This document shows positions 1 through 9,889 of a stretch of 64,000 bases of DNA, in pieces (position 1 is the first letter of the stretch; every line of letters starts with the position of its first letter). The DNA comes from Vombatus ursinus (lineage: Eukaryota; Chordata; Mammalia; Diprotodontia; Vombatidae), in contig NW_020954556.1 in assembly GCF_900497805.2 (NCBI RefSeq), positions 59,931,375-59,995,374 of the forward strand, written 5' to 3'. The position numbers were made by a program, and so were the translations under genes. The notes beneath the pieces were generated by a model that was not told the origin of the DNA, searched no databases, and saw only the letters and a program-made list of their open reading frames with translations.

Positions 1-80
<80 letters not shown>
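1..80. repeat. (CT)n(CA)n compound microsatellite
   Basis: Positions 1-47 are CT dinucleotides and 48-80 are CA dinucleotides, with almost no interruption. The tract probably continues beyond the left edge of the window. Confidence 0.98.
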
Positions 81-82
<2 letters not shown>

Positions 83-107
83 GGTACTGCAGGATAGTGA
101 AAATGAC

Positions 108-300
108 TCCAGGTTGGGCATTAAGAGACCTGAGTCTGGAGTCAGAAGTCAAGCTCTGCTACTAACTACCTGTGTGACTTTGGGCAAGATGCTTTACTTC
201 TCTGGTCCCTAATGTCTTCATCTATGAAGTGAAGAGGTTGGACTTGGTAAATTCTGAAGTCCCTTCTAGCTTTAAAACAAAGATTCTTTGATTCTGGTGT
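108..300 (+). repeat. MIR-type CORE-SINE
   Basis: The order of landmarks is that of a MIR: cctgagtctggagtcagaag, then a degraded CORE (tgtgtgactttgggcaag), then tcatctatgaagtgaagagg and the terminal ttctttgattctg. Moderately diverged. Confidence 0.75.
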
Positions 301-620
301 AATGGGGGCAGTGGGGGACCCCCTGATCTGTTGGACTGGGATGATCCCATGGGATGTGTGTGAGGATAGTTTGGTACCCTGGCCCCTTACTAAAGGGCCA
401 TATGTAGCCAGAAGTTCCAGGTTGGTCCCTGTGACTGGGTCCTCTATACAAGAGGACTCGTCACTGATCCAAGAGGTACAAGGAGGAGCCAGAGCAAATA
501 TTATTGGCCAAAGTGGCTTAGAAGCTAGGTGCCTCCTCATGAATACTCCATGGGGTGACCCCAGTGCATCAGGGCTCCCTTTATTGTTCTGTGAAATTCC
601 AGTTCTAACACTTACATTTC
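301..620. other. Unassigned 320-bp block
   Basis: Lies between two MIRs. It is open in one frame on each strand, but neither translation resembles a known family and codon use is unremarkable. I see no repeat landmark and do not call a gene. Confidence 0.4.
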
Positions 621-623
621 GAA

Positions 624-858
624 TCTGTGAGTTGGCTTAGTGAATAAAGTGATGGAACCTGAGTCAGGAAGAACTGAGTTCAAATCTCACCTCAGATATT
701 TCTTATCTTGTGACTTTGGGAAAAGTCATTTAACCAATAGGGATAATAACACCCGTCTTCCATAGTTGTAGGGAGGAAAAAATGAATGACCATATGCAAA
801 ACACCGTGAGATGCATAAAGTGCTAGATCATTGTTAGGTACTATGATGGTTATTATTG
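624..858 (+). repeat. MIR-type SINE
   Basis: Runs from ttggcttagtgaataaagtg through cctgagtcaggaagaactga and cttgtgactttgggaaaagt to a tail with gttaggtactatgatggtta. Complete from tRNA-like head to tail, but old. Confidence 0.8.
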
Positions 859-859
859 C

Positions 860-1005
860 CTGCTGTGATATTAGATACGTCCCTTCTATTCTCTAGTCCT
901 CATCTCCTCTGTAAAATAAGGGAGTTGGGCTAAATCAACCCTAAGATCCCTGAGACAGGTTTGTGCACATAGTAAGTGCTTCATAAATGTTCTTTGATTC
1001 AATGC
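860..1005 (+). repeat. MIR 3' half with L2-like tail
   Basis: Contains cctctgtaaaataagggagt followed by a tail with cacatagtaagtgcttcata and a final ttctttgattca. The head is missing. Confidence 0.65.
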
Positions 1006-1340
1006 CTAGCTGTCCTTTTCACTAATGCTGATGCTTTCCCAAGGCCAACAGGTGAGTGGCCTGTGGATTTCTGACTTTATAAAATTCAATTTAAATTTAT
1101 AAAAAAATCTTTAATGTTACCCCACCCCCCACCCCCACCGGCTTAGAGAAGAAGGAAAAAGCTGTTCGTTAAGAATGCATATAGACTAATCAGCTCTTTT
1201 CATTCTGATGTGCTTTATAGCCTTGATATTAATATTAGATCTGCTTTTGAAATAAGCATAATTAGGGTGACTTTTGGTATTTTCTTTATTTTTGCTGTAT
1301 CCGCATAAAGCCTATGTTCCTAGACTGACATATGTAAGTT
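1006..1340. other. Repeat-free block, candidate conserved non-coding element
   Basis: No repeat recognised apart from a short C-rich run near 1122-1138. It carries AT-rich motif clusters such as cttgatattaatattagatc and ataagcataattaggg that resemble homeodomain sites. That it is regulatory is inference. Confidence 0.3.
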
Positions 1341-1479
1341 AAAAATACTGTTCTCCATCCTTAACTTTGATGACTGTTTAAGCTGAGGCAGGAGACTGGG
1401 CCTGCTCTGAAGCTTGATCAAGCTACTTGAGGAAGCTTAAAGTAGGACCTTTTTCAATTGGATCTTGCTACTAGCTTGG
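1341..1479. other. Unassigned stretch
   Basis: No ORF and no repeat landmark. It contains a short imperfect inverted pair around gaagcttgatcaagctacttg. Confidence 0.3.
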
Positions 1480-1612
1480 GTCTGTCTGTCTATCTCTCTC
1501 TCTCTGTTTATATGTGTATATATGTATATGTAATCTTTCTATTCATGATATATATACATATATGTATATATAGTACATATACATTCATATATACATACAT
1601 ACATAATATGTA
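1480..1612. repeat. TCTG/TATC then TATA/CATA low-complexity tract
   Basis: Begins gtctgtctgtctatctctct, then becomes TA- and CATA-rich to about 1612. Confidence 0.9.
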
Positions 1613-1978
1613 TTTTTGTCTCCCCCATTAGAATGCAAGCTCATTGAAAGTTGAGATTGTTTCATTCTTTGTACTTGTATGCTGGAGAGTTAGTGCAGTG
1701 CCTGGAACATAGTAGTGCTTAAAAAAATGTTGTTCAGTCATTTTTCAGTCATGTCCTACTCTTCGTGACCCATTTGGGGTTTTCTTGGTGGAGATACTGG
1801 AGTGGTTTGCCATTTCCTTCTCTAGCTCATTTTCCAGATGAAGAAACTGAGGCAAAAAAGGTTAAGTGACTCGCTCAGGATCATACAGTTAGTAAGTGTC
1901 TTCCTGAATCCAGGCCCAGTGTTCTATTCACTGCACTACCTAGCTGCCTGCTTAATAAATACTTGTTGATTGATTGAT
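1613..1978 (+). repeat. L2 3' end, split by a MAR1
   Basis: The standard L2 terminal block is present: cccattagaatgcaagctca, gtgcagtgcctggaacatag, then agtgctta. It resumes after the SINE as cttaataaatacttgttgat with three GATT units. Confidence 0.9.
1723..1948 (-). repeat. MAR1 SINE inserted in the L2 tail
   Basis: Reads 3' to 5': tgttgttcagtcatttttca, gacccatttggggttttctt, gaaactgaggcaaaaaagg, and the head ctacctagctgcc. The 7-bp duplication tgcttaa at 1716-1722 and 1949-1955 brackets it. Confidence 0.9.
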
Positions 1979-1984
1979 AGCCAG

Positions 1985-2060
1985 GCAGCCTACTAGGTCT
2001 TGGGGGATACAAAAATAACAACAAAACAGTCTCTGACCTCATGCTGGAGAATCTGACTGT
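1985..2060 (+). repeat. Fragment of an ancient LINE/SINE tail family
   Basis: The segment tcttgggggatacaaaaata followed by gtctctgacctcatg is part of the family whose fuller copies lie near 35.0, 49.0, 57.5, 58.1 and 63.9 kb. Confidence 0.55.
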
Positions 2061-2170
2061 AGTCAGGATCTCAATGAGCTCAGTCATTCTTCTGAGGAGC
2101 TGATTGGTGGGAAATGATGGTGATGAGACCCTGAGAAAGAGGAGGAGAAATTTAAGCATGTGGCTTGAAT

Positions 2171-2200
2171 GTGAGTGTGTGTGTGTGTTTGTGTGTGTAC
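2171..2200. repeat. (GT)n microsatellite
   Basis: Short GT tract with single-base interruptions. Confidence 0.9.
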
Positions 2201-2203
2201 GGG

Positions 2204-3100
2204 AAGAAGCAGTGATAGAATACTAGAAATACCTCCCATTCTATCTCAGTTGATGGTGATAATCAATGGCTAAGAACTCATGACTGGGCTTTCCAAATAC
2301 TGAAGAAGCAAGATGTCAATTGAATAAATGTTCTGTTTTCATCCCTAACCTGCCAGCTATATTGTGAACTTATCTAAACATGAGGTGGAATTCCAGTGAA
2401 GCAAGAACGAATCCTCTTGGTACCATTACTAAGAATTTTTGCACTTGGTGTAGTAATCAATAGCCGTACCCAAGACAAGTGATACAAAATACCTCCTACT
2501 GTTGGGGTTGTGGTGGGGAGGAGTATAGAAAAGTTCATCCAAACTTATCATCTGGTAGTTTTCCATTTTAATAATTATTGCTTATTAACTACTGAGCTCT
2601 CTTGCTTCTGCCCTACAGATGGACTGCAAGTACTATCAGTGCTCTCTACATATGACACTCTGGGGCAAAGCCCTTGTTGCCCCACCTTAGTTACTGCTTT
2701 GGTAACCATGGATGTAACTCTTTTTCAGGATTCTGAGGGAAATTTTCTTGGAGTGGTAGCCATTGGTGGAAAGTTATACTGGGTTCTATGTGGGAAGAGG
2801 GACCCATTTACCCTCAGAATGGTAATTGTAAGAGGATTTTTTTTATAAGATTCTAGGTGAAGATGAGGGAGTAGGATGGAGAATGTGTTTCCTTGGAGAA
2901 TGCTAACACCCTGATATCTACAGTTTCATGTTTTTGCTCTCATCGACTGATTTGTCATTCCCAGGGATCTCCCCAAGAGAGTGATAAGGACTCCCCAATT
3001 CTAGTCTTTTACTCCTCAATGCTTCCTTACAAGGAGTATCAAACTCTAAAATAGTTTGTCAAAAAACTTTGTCAAAACTATCCCTTTTCCACTCCTCCCT
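2204..3100. other. Unassigned 900-bp block
   Basis: No repeat recognised. A 112-codon open frame covers 2510-2848 on the plus strand, but it has no known motif and splice-like sequences (ttcttctgccctacag-type) occur inside it without a partner exon. I see no good case for a gene. Confidence 0.35.
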
Positions 3101-3103
3101 TTC

Positions 3104-3144
3104 GTTACCATTTTACAGGTGAGGAAACTGAGGCCCTGAGCAGA
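3104..3144 (-). repeat. MIR fragment
   Basis: Only the block ccattttacaggtgaggaaa followed by ctgaggccctgagcag is recognisable. Confidence 0.75.
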
Positions 3145-3149
3145 TTTTG

Positions 3150-4010
3150 CAAAGAGTGGGCATTCAAGCACAGGAGGCTGGCTGTAGGAAAGCCTTTCTT
3201 CTCCTAGCCAGCAGCCTGGGACTAAGGAATGATTTGTGGAGAACCATCTGTGTTGGCCACACTTCTATAAACACAGACGCACTTCAGAGCTGCTCCATTT
3301 GGGTATCCAACCTGCACAATTCTCCTATTACACCCTTGATTAGAAAGCAGATGAGACAAATGTGCTTTCTGGTTAAAAGCAGCAAGCACAAACCCTGGGC
3401 CACAATTCTAGAAGTAACTCAGTTATTATATTGGCGGAGTCCCCTGTGACCCCTCTTTGAGTTTTTGTAATGTGTCAATTAAGTATTTAACTACATTGGA
3501 AAGGGCACTTACTTCAACTTAAGAGTGGATCATTAGAGGGGATGAAAGACACCTGTTGACTTCCACTAGGAGTCTGGGCCTAATTGTGACTGTCAAACTC
3601 CAAACCTCCAGAGGACCTAAGCTTTGTTTGGCCATTGGTCAGAAGCCTTGAGCCCTTCCAAACTGGACTTAAACAACACAAGAATGGTAATTGAGGTTTC
3701 AATTATCAAACTAATGAATTGCCAGTTTTTTGAGGGATAAATTGCCAGCTAATAAATTTCCCATTACTTCCTTGGTAAATGCCAGAGAAAGGCCTAAACA
3801 TCCCATGTAGATTTAATTACACGTTTAGTGTGCATGTAATTTTGAATTAATTACATGCCAAACAGATTTATGCTCTATGTACTTAATAAACCTCAGTAAG
3901 TGCCCTTTTAACAATCAATTGGTATTTAGGATCTGATTTGTTTTTAAAAAATAAATGACTCACGTTGTCGAGTTGCAGCATTTCTTCCATATGCTGGGAT
4001 GTTGGTAGGG
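3150..4010. other. Repeat-free block, candidate conserved non-coding element
   Basis: About 860 bp with no repeat. The right half (3640-3960) is dense in TAAT/ATTA cores, for example ggtaattgaggtttcaatta, and has a 10-bp inverted repeat at 3832-3841 and 3849-3858 (gcatgtaatt / aattacatgc). A 100-codon open frame at 3147-3449 has no known motif. A regulatory role is inference. Confidence 0.35.
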
Positions 4011-4429
4011 GAATGTTCCCCAGATGTTGACACTGGAATGAAAACATCACCCTTCATCATTAGAGGCTCAGGGTCCCAAGGTAGAGGAGGCTGATAGAAA
4101 TTAGCACTACTCATACATCAGACCTGATGGGTTGGAGCCACTCTCAGGCCCTGCTTCAGAGAACCTCCTTAAAAGCAGGTCCATCTAGGCTGTAATGGCA
4201 GCAGGGGCCAAGGGGCTTGGAAGTAGTTTCTGTGATTAACTGTTGGCATTTTATACCTTGATTTATCTCAGCAGGGAGAGAAAGTCTGGTTCATTTGAGG
4301 GAAATGGTAGAATTCTGGAAAGCCACCCTGATCTCTCCATTTTTTGTTCCCTTGTACTACTTAGGATCTAGATGGTGTTTCCCACAGGAAAGAAAAGGTC
4401 CCTTTTGGTCTCCTCTCTGACTTCGACTT
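4011..4429. other. Unassigned stretch
   Basis: Nothing recognised; no substantial ORF. Confidence 0.3.
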
Positions 4430-4615
4430 AGAACACAGAATGCCAGAATGCGAAGGAATCTTCGAAGTCATCTATTAGGATGCCTTCATTTTATACAGCA
4501 GAAAGTTTGTGACTCAGAGAAAGTGCCTCAATGGAAGTCACAGAGGTAATTAGCTATAGAATAGATATTAGCAACTAGGTCTAACTCCAAACAAAGTATT
4601 CTTGCCTCTACAAGA
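4430..4615 (-). repeat. MIR-type SINE, degraded
   Basis: Begins agaacacagaatgccagaat, has ccttcattttatacagcag and gaggtaattagctat in place of the usual gctagtaagt, and ends with cttgcctctac. Confidence 0.6.
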
Positions 4616-5284
4616 GTCTTATTCTTTTTTTTTTAACATTTAGTTAGTATTTTATTTTTTTCCAATTACATTTAAAATATTTTTAACATTCAATTTAAAA
4701 ATTTTGAGTTCTAAATCCTCTTCCTCCCTCCGACACCCCTCATTGAGAAGGAAAGCAAGTTCAGACCTATTACCTATAATATTCCAAACATCTAGTCATG
4801 CAATGCATATTTCCATGTTAGTCATGTTGCAAAAGAAAACACAGACCAAAAAAAACCCCAAGAAAAATAAAGTAAAAAAAAAAAAAAGTATGTTTCGATC
4901 TGTATTCAGACTCCATCAGTTCTTTCGCTTGGAGGTGTATAGTATTTTTCATCATAAGTCTTTCAGAGTTGTCTTGGATCATTGTATTACTTAGAAAAGT
5001 TAAGTTATTCGCAGTTGATCATCGTACGATATAGTTATTACTATGTACAATGTTCTCCTGGTTCTGCTCATTTCACTTCTCATCAGTTCAGGTAAGTCTT
5101 TCTAAGTTTTTTGAAGAGCATCCTGGTCATCGTTTCTTATAGTACAATAGTATTTTTTCACAATCATATATCACAAGTTATCCAGTCATTCCCCAATTGA
5201 TGGGCATCTCTGTAGTTTCCAGTTCTTTGCCACCAGAACAGAGCTGCTATAAATATTTTTGTACATAGAGGTCCTTTTCCTTTT

Positions 5285-5593
5285 TTTTTTTTTTTTTGTT
5301 GGCTAGGCAATGGGGTTAAGTGACTTGCCCAGGGTCACACAGCTAGTAAGTGTTAAATGTCTGAGGCCGCATTTGAACTCAGGTCCTCCTGACTACAGGG
5401 CCGAAGCTCCACATGTATGCGATCTCATTAGGTTGTCACAACAACCCTGCCTAGAGTCTTACATCTGGTATGTGTCAGAGATGGGGTCTCAACCTTAGAG
5501 GTCTTGCTGCATCTGTGTCCAGGTGACCACATGGCTTCTAAATATCTAGAACAGGAATTCTTACCTTATGGTCCATGCCACCTAGCTGCCCCA
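5285..5593 (-). repeat. WSINE-like SINE carrying a foreign 175-bp patch
   Basis: Poly-T, ggggttaagtgacttgccca, gggtcacacagctagtaagt, tgaactcaggtcctcctgac, then an abrupt break at 5402 and resumption at about 5577 with gccacctagctgcc. The SINE lacks about 15 bp of its usual sequence where the patch sits. Duplications gtccttttcctttt (5271-5284) and gtctttttcctttt (5594-5607) show that it inserted whole into the L1. Confidence 0.9.
5402..5576 (+). repeat. Templated duplication, derived copy (A)
   Basis: Matches 6841-7015 at 174 of 175 positions without gaps; the one difference is g at 5472 against a at 6911. It interrupts a SINE, whereas the other copy is continuous with a MIR and a hAT element on its two sides, so this is the derived copy. 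Confidence 0.95.
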
Positions 5594-5765
5594 GTCTTTT
5601 TCCTTTTAAAAAAATCTCTTTTGGGGTACAGACCTAGTAGTGGTATTGCTGGGTCAAAGGGTATGCATGGTTTTATGGCCCTTAGGGCTTAGTTCCAAAT
5701 TGCCAAGAGTCCTACTTTTAAGGAAACACAGATTAAATTCAATCTTTGCAAATAGCTAGAAAACT

Positions 5766-5965
5766 CTGTTTAATTATGGTAACAACAACAAAAACAACAA
5801 CACCTAGCAATTATATAGCACTTTAAAGGTAAATGAGATTATATACGTATGTATTTGATTATATCAATATATGAAATTACATATCTTTATTTTAAATATA
5901 TTACATATGTTTATGCATATAAGCTATAATAGTACCTAGCTCACAGGGTTGTTGTGAGGATCAAA
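5766..5965 (-). repeat. MIR relic broken by AT-rich expansion
   Basis: Pieces attatatagcactttaaagg and tagctcacagggttgttgtg remain around an AT-rich insertion. Confidence 0.5.
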
Positions 5966-6270
5966 TTTATATATACACACACACATATACATGTATGTAT
6001 ATATATATATATATATGTATGCACAATGTAGAAGTTATATATAATACATCTGACATAAAATGCATAACAAATAACTACAATATAATGCAACATGTTACTA
6101 ATATGTAATATGACTATAACATATAATTTATGAGATCGATTATCTATAATACATTAAGATATATACTGTAATATATTTCATATATGATAAACACAGGCAT
6201 ATATGTCTATATATCTATATGTGTATATATAATACATACTATATATATATAATACATATATATTATATGT
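5840..6270. repeat. AT-rich TATA/CATA low-complexity DNA
   Basis: Long runs of TA, ATAC and ATATG with many small palindromes; no coding signal. Confidence 0.85.
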
Positions 6271-6297
6271 GCTAATGTTTATGCATTTACTTACAGT

Positions 6298-6390
6298 TCC
6301 ATTGACACTGGATATATCTTGAATGTTACCTAGTTGTTTGCATGCTGTTTTCCCATTAGACTGTGAATTTCATGATATATACCAGTTGCT
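6298..6390 (+). repeat. L2 3' end fragment
   Basis: Contains ctagttgtttgcatgctgtt and ttcccattagactgtgaatt, the usual L2 terminal block. Confidence 0.75.
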
Positions 6391-6472
6391 AAGTGCCTAA
6401 GGCCACATTTGAACTTAGATCTTATGTCCAGGCCCAATACTCTATCTACTGTACCACCTAGCTGCCCAAACT
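6391..6472 (-). repeat. SINE head fragment
   Basis: Contains ggccacatttgaacttagat, ggcccaatactctatctact and taccacctagctgccc; only the tRNA-like half remains. Confidence 0.8.
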
Positions 6473-6517
6473 AACACTTTTACTGTACTTTAAAGTTTAC
6501 AGTGTGCTATAAATGTT

Positions 6518-6765
6518 ATTGCTGAGTCATTTTTCAGTTGTGTCTGACTCATTGTGACCCTATTTGGGGTTTTATTGTCAGAGACACTGGAGTGACTTAC
6601 CATTTCCTTCTCCAGCTCATTTTACAAAGGAGGAAACTGAGGCAAACAGGGTTAAGTGACTTGCCCAGGGTCACACAGCCAGTAAGTGTCTGAGGCTGGA
6701 TTTTATTTCATGAAGATGAGTCTTTCTGATTGCAAGCCCAGTGCTCTGTGTACTGCTGCCTCACA
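6518..6765 (-). repeat. MAR1 SINE
   Basis: Full order visible: tgagtcatttttcagttgtg, ccctatttggggttttattg, tccagctcattttacaaagg, gttaagtgacttgcccaggg and the cagtgctctgtgtactgctg head. A short extra piece (ttatttcatgaagatgagtc) interrupts the head. Confidence 0.9.
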
Positions 6766-6797
6766 ACAACCCAGTTAAGAAGGTCCTACAGGTGCTG

Positions 6798-6890
6798 AAA
6801 GATAATGATAGCTGACATTCATATTCCTAATTAAGGTTTGCGAAGCTCCACATGTATGCGATCTCATTAGGTTGTCACAACAACCCTGCC
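6798..6890 (-). repeat. MIR relic
   Basis: Contains gatagctgacattcatattc, gcgatctcattaggttgtca and caacaaccctg. Its right half is the left part of the duplicated segment, which identifies this site as the donor. Confidence 0.7.
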
Positions 6891-7015
6891 TAGAGTCTTA
6901 CATCTGGTATATGTCAGAGATGGGGTCTCAACCTTAGAGGTCTTGCTGCATCTGTGTCCAGGTGACCACATGGCTTCTAAATATCTAGAACAGGAATTCT
7001 TACCTTATGGTCCAT
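6841..7015 (+). repeat. Templated duplication, resident copy (B)
   Basis: Starts inside a MIR and ends 25 bp inside the 5' terminus of the hAT element that begins at 6991. Both neighbours continue through its edges, so it is in its native context. See 5402-5576. Confidence 0.95.
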
Positions 7016-7091
7016 AAATTTGTTATGGGTAACTATTTTTATATGATTTGTTTTCTTTATAATTCTATGTATTTCATTTTGTGCATTTAAA

Positions 7092-7727
7092 GTATAGATT
7101 CCCAAAGTGGGTGATACTACTCCCTGGGGGGTGCTGGACCAATGCGGGGGAGAGGCAGTGGTAGCCTCAGGTGCAAATAGGGGGGCATTGAATAAAAATA
7201 AGGGGGCAGTGGAAACATAAGGAAAGAGAATAAGAAAATTTTGAAAAAAAATTCATACATGTTTCATCTGTTGTATAATAGAGTTAAAGTCATAGTGATT
7301 ACGTTGTTTTCCAAATAAACACACAAAATGGAAGTTATAACTGATCATCAAGTCCTCCAACAGGTCTTAAACCAGAAAGTGTTAGTAGGCCAGCATATCA
7401 CACATTGTTAGGAAGGCCAGCGTGCATTGACAGGAATATGTGTGCATAATAAGTTGTTTGTAATATGATACTATATGGTTACATGATGCAATATTGAATC
7501 ATCAAAATTTCAATGAAAGAAAAAACCACAAATTTACAATAAATTATTAAATTTAAGATGTGTCATTTAAAAAAATATATGTTATATATATATATATATA
7601 TATATTTTTAAATGATGTAAATTCCCCCCCCAAAAAAAAACCATTAAAAGGTTAAAGAAAGTAGATTTCCAGGCGGGTTGAGTATTTTTTAAAGGGGGAA
7701 GTAGGCCAAATAAGTTTGAGAACCTTT
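7092..7727 (+). mobile_element. hAT-type non-autonomous transposon (family hAT-2), 636 bp
   Basis: Bracketed by an exact 8-bp duplication catttaaa (7084-7091 and 7728-7735), the hAT target-site length. Ends are similar inverted sequences: agattcccaaagtgg on the left and, reversed, aggttctcaaacttat on the right. There is a TA run near 7580-7604. No transposase frame. Confidence 0.8.
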
Positions 7728-7746
7728 CATTTAAAACATGATTTGG

Positions 7747-7908
7747 TGGCAGCTAGGTGGCGCAGTGAATAGAGCTCTGGCTTTGGAGTCAGGAGGACCT
7801 GTGTTCAAATCCAGCCTCAGACACTTAACACTTACTAGCTGTGTGACCCTGGACAAGTCACTTAACCCCGATCTCCTCACCATAAAGCAAAAAACAAAAA
7901 AACAAAAC
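7747..7908 (+). repeat. WSINE-like SINE with clean duplication
   Basis: tggcagctaggtggcgcagt, tggagtcaggaggacctgtg, tagctgtgtgaccctggaca and an A-rich tail. Target-site duplication aaaacatgatttgg at 7733-7746 and 7909-7922. It landed in the 3' half of the older hAT-1 element. Confidence 0.95.
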
Positions 7909-7993
7909 AAAACATGATTTGGAGTAGGCGTGTATAAGTTTCACTGGGCTGCCAAATAGGGCTATGATGCAAAAAGGTTAAGTAACCCTGGGG

Positions 7994-8535
7994 ATTTTAG
8001 ACCAATTCATAGTCTGATTTGCGAAAGAACCTTTTGCATCCATAGAGGCAGAGATTGAGAAGGTCCAGAAAAAAACTGCAGCTACTCCCTTAGGGAATTG
8101 CCATACTGGGCCCTACCATGACAGAAGCATATCCTTGCTCCACCCTTCCATCAACCTGACATCCATTCTTGCCCCAGACCTGACAGCAAGTTTGAGGTAG
8201 CATGGTAGTGATTTGGAGTCCAAGTATGGCAGGAAAAAAAAATTCCTCCTCTAAGCCAGACAATGGGGCCTACTCAGGGCCTTGTGTTCTAGGGTTTCAT
8301 ATATTGGAAGCTTGGTTTCACCTGCCACAACTGTTTCCCTGGTTCTTGGAGGTGTCCTTCCTCTCAGGCATAACAGGAATTACCTGTTGCTGGAGATGAG
8401 ATCCCCATGACACAGATGTTTTCCGACCATGCTGTTATGTTTGGTCATTGACTTCCTTTTCTATTCTTTTTCACAAGTCTCCCCAGAAAACCAAGGAACA
8501 GATCTAGGAACACTGGGAACTGAAAGAGTTGGAGT
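7994..8535. other. Unassigned stretch
   Basis: No repeat landmark and no convincing ORF. Confidence 0.3.
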
Positions 8536-8539
8536 GGTC

Positions 8540-9060
8540 CAATTATTTTGGGTATCAGTGCAAGAAATATTACCAACCTATTTACTTTCTTTGATTCAAT
8601 GATACCACTGCTGGACATGTACCCCAAAAAATTCAAAGGCAGAAATAGGGGATTTTCCCCATGGAATTACCTCCCATTGACATTGTGTCTATCACAAATG
8701 GATCTAGTTGTTTGCATGTCTTTCCCCCCATTAGATTGAGAACTCCTAGACAGTGGGGTTATGCCTTCGATTTTCTTTGTATCTCCACTATTTAGTTAGC
8801 ATAGTGCCTGGCATGTGCTACGCGTTTAATGCTTGTTGATTGACAAAGAACTAGAAACAAAGTGGGCCACCATCAATTGAGAAATGGTTGAAAAAGAAAA
8901 AAAATACACACAACACACACACACACACACACACATATACATAATTAAATATTATTGTGCAGTAAAGAAAGCTACACAAGGAATTCAGAGAAGCATGAAC
9001 TTTGTATGGACTGAGGTAGAATGAAATAAAGACTCCAAAGAACTTGCTGTTCTTAAATAG
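8540..9060 (+). repeat. L1 3' region fragment, split by an L2
   Basis: gataccactgctggacatgt and ccccaaaaaattcaaaggca on the left, then after the L2 aagaactagaaacaaagtgg, catcaattgagaaatggttg and attaaatattattgtgcagt. A (CA)n run at about 8905-8936 lies inside it. Confidence 0.8.
8647..8844 (+). repeat. L2 3' end inside the L1
   Basis: ctagttgtttgcatgtcttt, ccccattagattgagaactc, gcatagtgcctggcatgtgc and atgcttgttgattga in the expected order. Confidence 0.9.
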
Positions 9061-9084
9061 TATAACTGGTGAATTTCCTTTATC

Positions 9085-9330
9085 ATGTTGTTGCTGCTAC
9101 TGTGGTTAATTCCAATTTACTTTGTCCTTTCTTCACACTATTCTTTTGAGGTAGGCTGTGTAAGCATTGCTGTACATATTAGGAAAATGAAGAAACTGAG
9201 GCGCAGATGAGAAATGGAAGTAATTTCCTCAAGGTCACACACAGAATAAGAGTCAGGGCCAGATATCAAACCCGGTTTTTCTGACGCAAAACCTAGTCGC
9301 TATTCTACCACGTACTTGCTTGGTTGCTTG
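9085..9330 (-). repeat. MIR-type SINE
   Basis: Contains ttaggaaaatgaagaaactg, atttcctcaaggtcacacac and a degraded head ending ctattctaccacgta. Confidence 0.8.
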
Positions 9331-9334
9331 ATTC

Positions 9335-9888
9335 ATACCATGGCTACTAATGATCTTCAGAACAGTTATTAAAAAGCCAAACTATGACCACTTCTTCCTG
9401 TCTCTGGCTGCTGTTGTACACATACTATAGAATGTGAGAATGTGGATTGGTTAACCCCTATCCAGGAAGAATAACCCCAGAACCACATAGGTGTAGCTAA
9501 AGGAACACTCTGGAAGAATTCTGTGTTAAGTCTAGAGGAGCGAGGAAGAGGGGCCTTGACCTCTTGTCTGAGAAGATAAAAGCAGGGTTGTTGGGGAATA
9601 TCATGGCAGATTGGGCTGTAGAAGAAAGGGCACTGAGTAAAAGAAAATGCGGCTTCTTGGGGGGTGGAGATAAAATCCTCCATAAAATGGCATTTTCTGA
9701 ATTCCTCCACCACTCTGGAAATGCCTGATTTCCCTTGCTGTTGAGAGGTTGGAAAGGCCAGCTTATGAGCCAGAGATAATGGATGAAGAACACTCACTAG
9801 AGATGTACCCTTTGAGGGTGGATGAATGCCACTCAAATGGATTGTGCCCAGTCAGGCTGCAAGCAGCACATGGCATCAGGCTGATAGG
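9335..9888. other. Unassigned stretch
   Basis: No repeat recognised. Open frames exist on the minus strand (up to 155 codons, 9369-9836) but their translations are compositionally random and run into the purine repeat. Confidence 0.35.
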
Positions 9889-9889
9889 G

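Larger units (their letters stand above)
4622..5700 (-). repeat. L1 3' end, split by a SINE
   Basis: Minus-strand L1 tail: poly-T, tttttccaattacatttaaa, then tcctctctccc-type pyrimidine DNA, ttagtcatgttgcaaaagaa, gttctgctcatttcacttct, ccccaattgatgggcatctc and ctgctataaatatttttgta. After the SINE it resumes with tttggggtacagacctagta and ggcttagttccaaattgcc. The 5' portion is absent, as usual for L1. Confidence 0.9.
6991..7990 (+). mobile_element. Old hAT-type DNA transposon relic (family hAT-1, copy a), nested
   Basis: The 5' end caggaattcttacc and 3' end ggttaagtaaccctg are imperfect inverted termini. Internal blocks match other copies in this window: tgatttgttttctttataat, tttcattttgtgcatttaaa, gcgtgtataagtttcactgg, gctgccaaatag. 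It is split by a second hAT element (7092-7727) and a SINE (7747-7908); without them it is about 190 bp, so non-autonomous. Confidence 0.75.

Noticed and set aside
302-640. Possible solitary LTR
   Set aside because: No TG...CA ends, polyadenylation signal arrangement or flanking duplication could be identified. No retrovirus-like element was recognised anywhere in the window.
2510-2848. 112-codon plus-strand frame with acceptor-like sequences inside
   Set aside because: Splice-like signals lie within the frame rather than at exon edges; no recognisable protein.
5402-5576. Reading the 175-bp patch as an ordinary part of the SINE or L1
   Set aside because: Neither family contains it, and both resume across the patch, while the identical sequence lies in native context at 6841-7015.
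9369-9836. 155-codon minus-strand frame
   Set aside because: No known motif, a second frame is also open, and there is no splice or promoter context.
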